Assembly: GCA_019843655.1 (NCBI GenBank)
Contig: JACDQD010000106.1
Coordinates: forward strand, 1,364,001-1,428,000
Direction of reading: 5' to 3'
Length of the DNA stretch: 64,000 bases
Source: Lethocerus indicus
Taxonomy: Eukaryota > Arthropoda > Insecta > Hemiptera > Belostomatidae
Made by a program: the position numbers and the translations under genes. Below are positions 54,587 to 64,000 of this stretch, piece by piece; the first letter of the stretch is position 1, and each line of letters starts with the position of its first letter. The notes beneath the pieces are model-generated. The model saw nothing but the letters and a program-made list of their open reading frames with translations. It searched no databases and had not been told where the DNA came from.

Positions 54587-54864
54587 CGGTAAGGGGAACG
54601 AAGTAATCCCCTTTCGCCGTTAGTTGCGCTACCGACTGATAGAGGGCGTCCATCAGTACAAGTTTGACTTTGTATTGTCTGACAATAGGCTATTTTATGC
54701 CAACTCTGTTTCCTGCAGTAGTGGACCTCTACCTATTGATAACAGGAACGGGGAAAGCAGCCCCTGGCGAAGGGATCCGACCGTACGTCACCAACCTCCT
54801 AGATAAGGTGTTGACTTCTAGATTGACTAGTATAAGTGAAAGGTCAACTAAGTAACTGAGAACT

Positions 54865-54884
54865 CGTGCGTGCGTGCGTGCACG
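54865..54884. repeat. Short (CGTG)n microsatellite
   Basis: About four CGTG units followed by CACGTACGTATG, which can pair with the repeat. Confidence 0.8.
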
Positions 54885-55539
54885 TACGTATGTTCTTGTA
54901 TGTGTCTGCGTATGAACATTTGAAGGCTGATAGTATTCCAATCCTCGTGGTCCTCCAATCAGATATCTTAAAATAAATTTGACAACCGTAATTCTATGGC
55001 CAGCACGAAAGTTTGAATCGAAATCTTTAAGTCGATTGAAATCTTCCGAGTTCAATACTACGTAAATTGATACCACGCATACAAATAGATTTTCAAATCC
55101 AAGAGCCAAAGGAGAAGGAAATTATGAAGCGAAATGGATTAAACTGTCTACAAACCATTAGACAATGAAATGTAATGGATAAGACATCTGTCAAAATATC
55201 TTAGACGAATTAATATTGGTATATATTTATATTAAGCAACAAGTTCAGTTCCAGACATCACCCTGATCAGTTTAATCACTTAACGCCACAAATTTAAACC
55301 ACAAACAAAATATTACTTTACAAATCTGGACAAAGTGTACATTACCCAGTGTAATTACAGCACTATGATAGAACAGGAGTAATGTTGAGTTAGCTGATAA
55401 GTGAATAACGTTGTTTTGATTACGGGAAACATCGAGATGCCCTGCTGCTATTGACGTAGTTACCGCTTCTTTGAAACTCATCTTTCAGGGTGATGGAGAA
55501 ATAATAAATAACGTCAGTTTAACCTAATTAGTGTTACTG

Positions 55540-55603
55540 GGAGGAGGACGATTGAGAGGATACGCAGGATTGGTTCGTTTCAAATCCTGCCACCACCAAA
55601 TCC
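55540..55603 (+). mobile_element. Weak tRNA-like repeat fragment
   Basis: GGTTCGTTTCAAATCCTGCCACC resembles a B box with an inserted triplet, followed by a CCA-rich end. No convincing A box precedes it. Confidence 0.17.
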
Positions 55604-56565
55604 ATTTCTGACACACAATTTGGAACGAGGTTCTTCCACTCCTGAAACCGTTTAGATTGTTTGCTCCATGACCAGCTGTCATTTCTGTACGTAATTACCT
55701 AACTGGCAGTCACTATCCGAAAATGTAATTTTATAATATTCATGGCAGGTGTTGGACAGTCCACGAGGGCCCGGAGTACGAGCGGGAGTAAACATAGAGT
55801 AGGAAGAATGATGATGTTTTATTACATATTCCATAAACAAAAGTCCTACCGAATTTCAAATCTTAATGTCCACAAATTGATAACATAAAGTTTTGTTATA
55901 CTACAGAGGGTATAAAAACTATATTTTGCAGTAATGTTTCACCTCGAGGCAGGAAGTTTTGAAATCTCGATCCGAAGATCTATACAGTACTTCCGTTCCC
56001 TTTTCGCCGTTATTATTATAGGGGGAGCCCTGGTAGAAGTGTCGCGGTCGCCTGGTACAGAACAGCAGACTACATCAATGGTATCGTATGAATAACAAAA
56101 ACATGGATCTCTGCAGCGAGATAAGCCGGCTACGTGGTCGTACTGTAAAAGCGGTGTAAACGTATTTCTGAGATAATATAGCATCCCAGGAGGGGAGCTG
56201 AAACAGCGTTGTTATAGGTTGCTCAGGGAGCCGAATACCAGTTTTGGGTTGCCATGCCTACGTCCGCTTAATGGCGCTCCAAGTGTAGAACAATCACACT
56301 GTCTCGGATAGTTTATTCTCTATCCCGTATTTTATTAATTTTATCTCTACTCTACTAAGTTTTTGACAAATATAAATATCTACATTTAGATTGCCTAATA
56401 TAGTACGTCTTATTTAATGTAGGAACAATAAATAGGAAGAAAACAAAATTCTTTAACAAAACGAAGAAATAATTCCTCTAAATAAATGGGGGAGGGCAAA
56501 ATACCAAAACTACACACAGAAAGCACATCTACTACCGTATATACATTCTCATATACATATATACC

Positions 56566-56596
56566 TAATGTTCTACCAATAGGAGTAATGTTCTAC
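56566..56596. repeat. Short direct duplication
   Basis: TAATGTTCTAC occurs twice at a 20-base period. Confidence 0.75.
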
Positions 56597-58587
56597 TTAC
56601 ATTATCCCAGAGTTTCCAAATTTGTCACAGAACGTGCGCCCAGAAGCTACAAATGGTGACAACCAACATTTGAGGGACAACACTTTTCAATTTCAATTTG
56701 GGGGCGTTAATCGAAAACAAGTGCGAAACTATATCGTTCCCTTATTCCAATTACTCGCAATGTCGGGCCCTTTAATCGGTATCGGAATTAAAAACAACAG
56801 AGGTGCGTTTTGCTAAAATGAAACTTCGGCTGTTGGTCCGAGAACAAATGAATATGGGTTAAAAAAAAAAAAAAACATGAACCGCTTACTTTATGACCAT
56901 GTTGAGGAAAAGATCTGTTAGGTTGGAAATCTTGAAAATCTTGAATGAACCCACTGAGAACGCTCAAAAATTTGAACCCATCACACACTGGACACCACAA
57001 TTGAGTCGGAGAGAGACAGGGAGAGCTCACTTTAAAACCACAGCACCGTTGTTGTCAGTAGAGCGGCGTTTCCTTCTTCTTAAATTGTATATATAAGTCG
57101 AAGCGCGAATATTTTGCGATTTCAAATATAACTGAATTGAGAAACGAGCGGCACGAATATAACAACGCTTGTTATTGTTGTTATTATTCTGAGGAAACGA
57201 ACGGTAGAACAACACAACTGTAAGAACGCCTAGCGTGCAAATGCAAGCCGAGGAACGAACAATGGTAAGGGCCAGCTGGTGACGGCGCATGCGCACACAT
57301 GTCCTACACGTCAATAGCAACACCGACGCCATCTAATGGCCGCTACGCTCAACTAACTCGTCTCGAGTTAAATTAGTCCTACCCACGTGACTTATTGCCT
57401 CCAAAAATATTTTTCCTTTTTGTGAACGCATATAAAATCCAGCGAAACCAACCCAATAGTCCAGCCTATTAAAATCAAGTATAACATCCGAGACTGCCGT
57501 CTCATCGAATACATTGGGAATAGTGAAGAATAAACAGCACTAAATTGTCCTACGTTAAGTAATTTCAATTCAAAAAAAGCAGAAGCATGTTTTTATATAA
57601 GAAATGTAAAAATAAATAGTTTTCTACTAACTAAAATATAATAAGTCGAGCAACACTGTCGGGTTGCAATACAACAAAAAATAGGAATGACTCTGTTCTC
57701 TCGTAAGCAAGAATGTCTTTCAATGGCTGCAGGAAAAACGCCCAGTTAAAAAATGTGCTAATAAACGATATAGAAAATCGAAATATATCTCAACGCTTAC
57801 AAAAACAAAGTCGACAAATATCAAGGATACCCACAAAATTTTCGTTGGAATAAATATTTGATATTAGTGCCCTAACTATATTAATCTCCAAACAATACTG
57901 ACCTAATTTAACTAGCTAAAATAGTTTTATTGGGCGGTTAAAACATGACTGCCCGGAAACGTGTCCGTTTGTATAGTCGGGTAAGCTAACATGCAGTAAT
58001 GTTATTATAAAACGTTTTATTATGTGTTAGTATAAAGTTATAAAACATTTATTAAAGTTAATATTCTATAGTATTTGTAATGGTTAATATGTGGTTTGTC
58101 ATCACACGGGAATTGATTCCAGTAGAGTGAATATGCCCAATTTCAATGGACACTTTTAACTGCAGGTTGGACATGTCTGTAGCCTAAACGAGTAGGATGC
58201 GTTGGTGGGGGACTTAGGCGAAGTTCTGTGTTGTAACATTGGAAACTTCCAACGTCGGCGGTTAGTCCAATTCAAAATTTCAAATTTGACTTACCGGCAC
58301 AGATCCAACGGCCCGTGGAGTCTAACTCGTTTGGCCGCGGCGCTAAACATTACTGGACCGGGGAACGGAGTTTTCATAGTTCCAGGACGGGAAGATACCA
58401 AGTAATTGAAAAAAAGGAGCGGTAGAGAGAGCGAATGGAAAACTAGAGGGACAGCTCCCAAGGAAAGAGTGAGTAACGGACAAATAAGCAGAAGCGAGCA
58501 TGTAGCGACAAGTCTACGGCGCGTAATCCAGCCCCCCTCTCAACTCTCTAACTTCCGAACACGTTTCATTAATGCGGATATGGTATT

Positions 58588-58592
<5 letters not shown>

Positions 58593-58652
<60 letters not shown>
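58593..58652. repeat. (TA)26 microsatellite
   Basis: TA repeats run from 58593 to 58645, then one G interruption and TATATA. Confidence 0.97.
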
Positions 58653-58653
<1 letters not shown>

Positions 58654-61608
58654 TGAAATTCTTATAAATGCATTTACGTGTAGTCCTCACTAATTCCAAT
58701 TGACTCGTTATATTTCAGGAGTAACGATGTTCAAAACACTAATATAACAAACAAACACATCCCCCTATAACTGTTTAAATCATTTAACATAATGCCAGTC
58801 GCGTAGAATAAAATGTTAAAAGCGTTATCTATTAAAGTATGAGCTTGGGGATTCCCTCGGAAACGTCCCGTTTGCGATTTTCAATCCGTTAATCCTTCCA
58901 CAACACATATTTCGCAATGTCATTATTTTAAAAGGAAATCAAACTCCACCTCAGTACTACTTTATCCGCTACTGTAGAGCAAATTTTATAATACATTGTA
59001 CCATCAATTACGAAGGCCTTAACTAAGCAATCTTCGATTTCATTCCCGTTTTATAGCCGCGTACACAAATCCGGTGTAATTCGAGTTGAGGGAATGCAAC
59101 GGATTCACGCTTCCTGAGCGTCCTTCAATTACAGCAGACCAGTTTTTCTACCAACGGTGTACGCCCCACCCGAGCCGTTTCTCACCTCAAACCCGAAACG
59201 AATCAAACAGCTGAAAAGTTACCTGACTAACTGGCCAATTTATCATATCTCGATCCGAAGGTATTTTCTCGTCTGGAATTCTAAGCGCCGGAAATCGCAG
59301 GAATCTGAGTTATTTCAGTTGCTAATCTACTACCGGCGCGAGACTACTGATAATGGCGAGAAACCGAAACCGATCTATCATAAGACCAAATTACGGTATA
59401 AAAAACTGTATGAAAAGAATGAAAGCGCTTGTGTTTTGGAATAGTCATTAAAATTTTAATGGATTTTCAGTCCCGTCGTGTGTGCTTGCGTCGGATGCGT
59501 GTCGGAGCGCCCCATAAGCACGCATTTATAATAACCGCCGAACAAAGGATATTTATTCTTGTCATGTATCAGATAAGAAATCTGTACATGCGAAAGCGTC
59601 TTTAGGTTCGCTGGGATTTCCTGTCATGGAATATTGAATTATTAAAAAAAGGATTCAATATCAAAGGAGTTTTGATTGGAATAAAATTGACACAAACTGT
59701 AGTCTAACGGTTGTGCCTAACACCCAACAAAATGTTGGACTGATGTGTCAATCGACAGCGGTCATTACAGTTAACGAGATATCATTAGGGGCACAGACAG
59801 CTTTCAATCTCTACCTTTATATTCTATACCTAATTGCGTTCTCACTTGTTGTCTCAAATGTACCTAATACACTGCAGTAAATGTTACATTAGCGTTCTGC
59901 ATTAGAATCCGACCAGTTTCAACTGATCAGACAGCTTTGTAAATCTTGGCCCAACAACAAGAAACCGAGCCTAAGCCGTAAGATTAAGATTGACATTCTG
60001 GGAAAAACCAGGGTTATCGCGCTGGTGGTCAACAGTTTGACCGCAAATTTTTCTGAAAAGAAATAATTCCTTATCTCTGCATCTTCCCGGTAAATCAACA
60101 ACCAATATCTGTGTGATATTGGTGTGGATATAGACAATGGTGTAATATCTGTTTGTCTGTGCACTTTCTTCAGAAATCAGATGCACAACTTTGAACAACT
60201 GAACAAATAAGACATTTATAAAGGATAAAGGATGTAATATATACAGGGTCCATAGCTTGCCCTTACATCACTGAAATGGGACAATTTTCAGTCTATCGGT
60301 TAAACGCCGTTAATGATGCCTCCGGAATGGTGGACAATAGAAGACGCGAACAGGAAAATGATTCGAAAAAATATTCGAAAACGTCGGGCCGAAAAATAAA
60401 ACTTGATTCGAAGCTTATATCGCCGTTTCAGTGTATGTGATAGATGGCGGACTGTCTTAACTGGAGCGATAATGACTTAGCCAGATTAAAAAAATAGCGC
60501 ATTATAAAAATAACTGCGGGGCAAAATACGGCGCCAGCTTCGCATATCTTAATGGACACTTCTCCAGTAGATTGAAAAAAAAAGTATCGAAGCAATTATG
60601 GCAATTTATGAAGTATAGTGCCTCTGGCAGGCTATTATGTGTTTAGTTATCTTACTTGTAAGGCCACAAGCTACGCCGTGCTCATCGGGCTGAGTTCCCG
60701 ACTGAAAATAGAAAAACTTTTGTTTAGACTGAATAATGTCTGCAACTGCTTGTTTAATTTCATGTTTACCGGTATCCTTTTTCGGATAATTTGGCATATG
60801 TATTATTAGTAATCTTGAGTTTTTTAAAGTATTTGTAGAAAGTTAACTGCTGTAGCCTCATAGGTCCAAGCTAAGGACGGAGTATTTCTAGAGTGTCGAT
60901 GTTAGTTGTAACTCACCGCAGTTGACTCCACCGGCAAGTGCCTCATTAATTTACTGATGGAATGCCGTTTATGATAAAGAGAAAGGAGAGGGTCAAATAA
61001 GAGAGTGGATTTTTATTTTTATTCACTCCAGTCTGTTTGGCGTGATTAGTTCCAAATCCTCCCTCTAAAGATCTTAAGCTCTTCAATATTCTCTCCCTTC
61101 TTGAATAAATGGAGTACTTTGAATTCGAAGATATTCCTCACGGCTGCCTATTTCTCCCCCTCGATCGGTTCTAACCTTTCTTCATTCAAGCAGGCAATTA
61201 AGTAGCTCTCCCAGATACAATCCCTTCTCGACTTCTTATTAAATCCCGAATTTCAGAGAGGTCCAGATGTCGCCAGAAAATGCGTAAATAGCCCGTACTC
61301 AAGACGATCTTTCCCATCTATACGTTCGAAGTATAAGCGAGTGGCAGTATGGAAAGTCGCAAGAGTTACAAATTTTAAAACAGTTGTGCATTCTAAACCA
61401 ATTATGCCAAATATACTGGCAAGACCAATAATACTGGTAAGACAGGTAGTGAGGTTTGTTTTGGATAATATCGGATATAATCGGATAATATTAAATAACA
61501 CTTATTTATTTATATGTTACTGCCTTCCCTTGCCAGCTTCTTGCGACTGACGTTTGTGAACTAGATCGTTATGATGCTACAAACGTTATTCTCCTTGAGG
61601 CAACTTTC
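58653..61608. other. Non-coding DNA
   Basis: A 95-codon plus-strand frame at 59157-59444 is lysine- and tyrosine-rich and unrecognised. ATATACAGGGTCC at 60239-60251 loosely resembles a mariner end, but no second end was found. Confidence 0.5.
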
Positions 61609-61640
61609 ACTCACCTAAACGATCTAATTAAAACGGAATA
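61609..61640 (-). promoter_or_regulatory. Weak third ratchet-like site
   Basis: The minus strand reads GATCGTTTAG then GTGAGT, with the junction between 61615 and 61614. The donor is good, but the acceptor has a poor pyrimidine tract and a competing AG 10 bases upstream. It is listed because it shares the strand of the two better sites and lies about 24 kb from the nearer one. Confidence 0.12.
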
Positions 61641-61762
61641 TCTGTTGCCCACGTAATCGTGACGAACTATCAAAACAAATACCGCGTTAATAATGGCCTT
61701 CAACAAAACAAAAAAAAAGATTGATGAAGCGCACCCGAGAGAAATCACAAGTTTTTTCTTAG

Positions 61763-61786
61763 TGCACTTTTGCAATTATCGTTCCG
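61763..61786 (+). other. Speculative 24-nt microexon
   Basis: A strong acceptor (GTTTTTTCTTAG, ending at 61762) is followed by 24 bases and then a consensus donor CCG/GTAAGT at 61787. The 24 bases are open in their first frame (CTFAIIVP) and keep phase, like many microexons. It is on the plus strand, opposite to the ratchet-point series, so it would belong to a different gene. No neighbouring exon is visible, so chance remains likely. Confidence 0.18.
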
Positions 61787-61858
61787 GTAAGTGGATCTGT
61801 GTGGAATAAACGCTTGAAATGCCTATGCTTGCTGCCTAGTGACATAGAATCAGAAGTA

Positions 61859-61868
61859 CCCCCCCCCC
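61859..61868. repeat. C10 homopolymer
   Basis: Ten C in AT-rich surroundings, about 70 bases after the speculative microexon. Confidence 0.95.
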
Positions 61869-62158
61869 TCTTCAACGCTCAATCTATCTATAGAGCCGGT
61901 TAAACCACCAATTGAAATTACAATTAGAGCCCAACCAAATCCCCAAGGGCCAATCAAACGCGTGATTTCATTACAGGCGTCATTAAGCCCGGCATCGGGG
62001 TCGACTCCCAAAACTTAAGCTGACAAATCAAACCGCCCGTCACGGTACAAAGTACTACAGTCTTTCTCAATGTGTGAGTGTATATTCGTACAGAAGCGTA
62101 CACATACGTTAAACGAAGTTATAATAACCAAATCTTCACATTGAGGAAAAAACGTTAA

Positions 62159-62803
62159 CCCTTATCGGTCTTAGGTCACCTCTGACGCGACAACAGTAGT
62201 TTGCGGCAGCAGTTGTATGGCACGTGTGAAGTGACAAGTCCGTAACATGTCGAAACATGCTCTCTATTAAATGACCATTCAATTATCTTTTCAGTTTATC
62301 GTTACCAACAGGGCATTTACTTGTGCAATGAAATATCAATATATTTTTTTAAATTTTTAAATTTATTTTTTGTCGAAAAAATAAACAAAGAAAATTTTAT
62401 AAATTTCAATAATAAGAGTTCTGAAAGTGATTTTAGTGATTGTATTTCTGTGATTGGATTGAAGTCGAGAGTGATAGTGATGATCCTCTCCCTAAGAGGA
62501 TTCCTTTTTTAAATAATGGTCGTCAAATTTTTGGAAATGTTCAGGAGCCTAACAGATATTATGACGCAAACAAATTTATATGCAAAAGAGCGAATTGAAA
62601 AGAATGAATCGTCTACCAGATCTGTTTGGAAAAACAGGAAAGATGTTTTATATGAGGAAATGTCGGCTTTTTTGGTATGATTTTGAATATGGGTGCCATC
62701 TAAAAATTTTCATTGACAAAAATGTTTTTCATTTGTTAAAAATAACTACAATAACTACAACCTGATGAGAATCAAGCATGTGAAAAGTGACGTCCGATAA
62801 GGG
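62159..62803 (+). mobile_element. Degenerate, internally deleted piggyBac-superfamily transposon copy
   Basis: The element starts CCCTTATCGG and ends with the exact reverse complement CCGATAAGGG. It is flanked on each side by TTAA (62155-62158 and 62804-62807), the target-site duplication specific to piggyBac elements. Beyond the first 10 bases the ends still pair loosely: the left end has an extra TTAG before a shared TCAC. Autonomous piggyBac elements are usually about 2.3-2.6 kb, so roughly 1.7-2 kb of the interior is missing. Fragments of a transposase-like protein survive in three frames (separate entry). The superfamily call is firm because ends, TTAA and coding relic agree. The subfamily cannot be given from sequence reading alone. 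The copy cannot make a transposase, though its ends could be acted on by a related active element. The DNA to its right (62808-64000) is clearly richer in A+T than most of the window. Confidence 0.87.
62321..62760 (+). pseudogene. Broken piggyBac-type transposase remnant
   Basis: Three successive frames carry pieces of one decayed protein. The first piece (from about 62321) contains the acidic stretch SSESDFSD. The second (62440-62598, 53 codons, ended by TGA) continues with VESDSDDPLPKRIP and then IFGNVQEPNRYYDANKF. The third (62582-62680) reads RSVWKNRKDVLYEEMSAFLV before TGA, and a further shift at 62680 gives ILNMGAI before TAA. Acidic Ser/Asp/Glu-rich N-termini are common in piggyBac transposases. 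An E-(I/M)-x-x-F-(I/L) helix followed by a hydrophobic segment ending in MG marks the start of their catalytic domain. The three catalytic Asp residues and the C-terminal cysteine-rich finger have no counterpart before the right end. At least three frame changes, in-frame stops and the lost core make it a pseudogene. The family identification comes from motif pattern, not alignment. Confidence 0.72.
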
Positions 62804-62807
62804 TTAA

Positions 62808-64000
62808 TCTGCTGCAATCCGGGCACTTACCGACGTGTGGCGCAAGTGAATTGAGAAATGTGGAGCAACAATGATAAATTACGCTACCAGTTTTGTTACC
62901 CTTCCATTTTCCAATAAATCCCATTTTCTACCTTTTGACAATTTTACAGCTTGATTGCCCCTCATATTTATACTAATATTCTCCCCCGAGTCAAGTATCC
63001 CCCATTTAACTAATTAGATATTAAATGGGAATAATAATTATCATTACATTTTTAACACTATTTACACAAAAAAATATGTTATTCAATACATTTGTTTACT
63101 TTACCACATAGGACTATCAATTTAAATAAATCAGATTAAAATAAAAAGTTCCCAAGTCTAGTCTAAGGCTAGGTGCTTTTCCTTATTTTTGCATATAGTT
63201 AAAACTATGACATGTACTCCAAGTTGTTAAAATAGTTTTATTTATTGTTATGCTTTTATTTTCTAACCCAAAATAATATATTGTTATTTACATATTTTAT
63301 CTCCCGGGAGAAAAAACCAGGAATAACTACAACCACATATTTAATTTTATATTGTGGAACAAATTGTTATTTTTGATTATAGATTATTACAATTTGGATC
63401 CTGTATAAAAGAAAGAAGATTGTTGTTGCTGTATCTGGTTAGTGTATCATTCACTGAATTAGTTGCAGCACATGCATTAATGATTTTTTTCTTATGGATT
63501 ATATACAGTTTTGAATGATTGTTTCATTTAACATTATATTATTTCTTTGATTAGGTATTTATCCCCGTTTGGTGTGGTTATTATAACTAATTATTTATCC
63601 AAATGCAAATATGAAATCTATGGTTGTTATCCACCTACCACTTTCTACCATGTCAATTAAAACAGTTTCATTTCACGGATAATTGTTATAAATGATAGCA
63701 ATAAAATACTGACATTATCAAATAGTTTAGTTAATAATTTTTTCAACCATGAAATACCTTGAATGCGTTAAATAAATTACTGTCATAATTTTCAAATACA
63801 ATAATTTCTTTTATTTCAATATAATTTCTTATCTGTGCAATTCTGCCTGATGCCAATATGTGCAGAAATACAATAATTAATATTTGGTAAATTTTAATAG
63901 TGAAACATTAAGAAATTTAATGCATAATCATAAATCAAACTTTCTCTTTGGTGAAAAGTGAAACTCTCAAAATGATTGGTGACAGAAATAGTAAAATTCA
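62808..64000. other. Very AT-rich non-coding DNA right of the piggyBac copy
   Basis: Markedly richer in A+T and poorer in CpG than most of the window. No frame, repeat or splice pair stands out. Confidence 0.6.

Larger units (their letters stand above)
54885..58592. other. Non-coding DNA
   Basis: A weak tRNA-like relic lies at 55.5 kb and a short duplication at 56.57 kb. A run of A near 56861-56876 and ATT/GTT repeats near 57170-57190 are simple sequence. No gene is supported. Confidence 0.5.

Noticed and set aside
54729..55109. 126-codon minus-strand frame
   Set aside because: It is partly translated simple repeat (the CGTG microsatellite gives the His/Thr/Arg run) and has no domain.
60239..60260. 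Mariner-like end TACAGGGTCC
   Set aside because: Matches only the first few bases of mariner ends, and no inverted partner or transposase relic was found nearby.
1..64000. Bacterial-type genes, operons, CRISPR arrays, rRNA or intact tRNA genes
   Set aside because: No frame has coding signatures, there are no regularly spaced repeats, and none of the tRNA-like pieces closes into a full cloverleaf.

Overview
This 64 kb window looks like eukaryotic nuclear DNA, most likely from an arthropod and probably an insect. By eye it is AT-rich (roughly 60 percent A+T) and CpG is not visibly depleted. It carries long (TA)n microsatellites, G and C homopolymer runs of 10 to 15 bases, several tRNA-like (Pol III promoter-like) remnants and one clear piggyBac-superfamily transposon remnant. 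No reading frame exceeds about 145 codons, and none gives a protein I recognise. That is what chance allows for DNA of this length and composition. There is no sign of bacterial operons, rRNA genes, intact tRNA genes or CRISPR arrays. The species assignment is inference.

The best-supported element is a 645 bp piggyBac-type copy at 62159-62803. It has TTAA on both sides, matching 10-base ends, and three scrambled reading frames that recall the acidic N-terminal region and the start of the catalytic domain of a piggyBac transposase. The catalytic core is missing, so the copy is dead.

The most interesting pattern is on the minus strand. At 17275/17274 and 37425/37424 a pyrimidine-rich 3' splice acceptor is fused directly to a consensus 5' splice donor, with nothing between them. 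This is the architecture of recursive-splicing ratchet points, which split very long introns. The two sites share a strand, lie about 20 kb apart, and sit in DNA with no evident exon. A simple reading is that much of the window is one giant intron of a minus-strand gene whose exons lie outside. The stronger site (17.27 kb) is followed 39 nt downstream by a second consensus donor, so it could also define a small recursive exon. A third, weaker site lies at 61615/61614.

Layout: 1-12.7 kb is unique-looking AT-rich DNA with short GC-richer patches. 12.7-16.5 kb is a GC-rich stretch with several G-quadruplex motifs and a tRNA-like remnant. 17.2-17.6 kb holds a SINE-like unit next to the ratchet point. 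20-37 kb is mostly featureless, with one (TA)20 array, tRNA-like relics, hairpins and an isolated strong acceptor. 37.4-37.9 kb has the second ratchet point and a second (TA)n array. 39-40.1 kb and 44.7-46.4 kb are GC-richer patches. 49.4-49.9 kb has a purine tract and a minus-strand SINE-like unit. 51.9 and 61.8 kb have two speculative plus-strand exons. 58.6 kb has the third (TA)n array. 62.2-62.8 kb is the piggyBac remnant, followed by very AT-rich DNA to the end.
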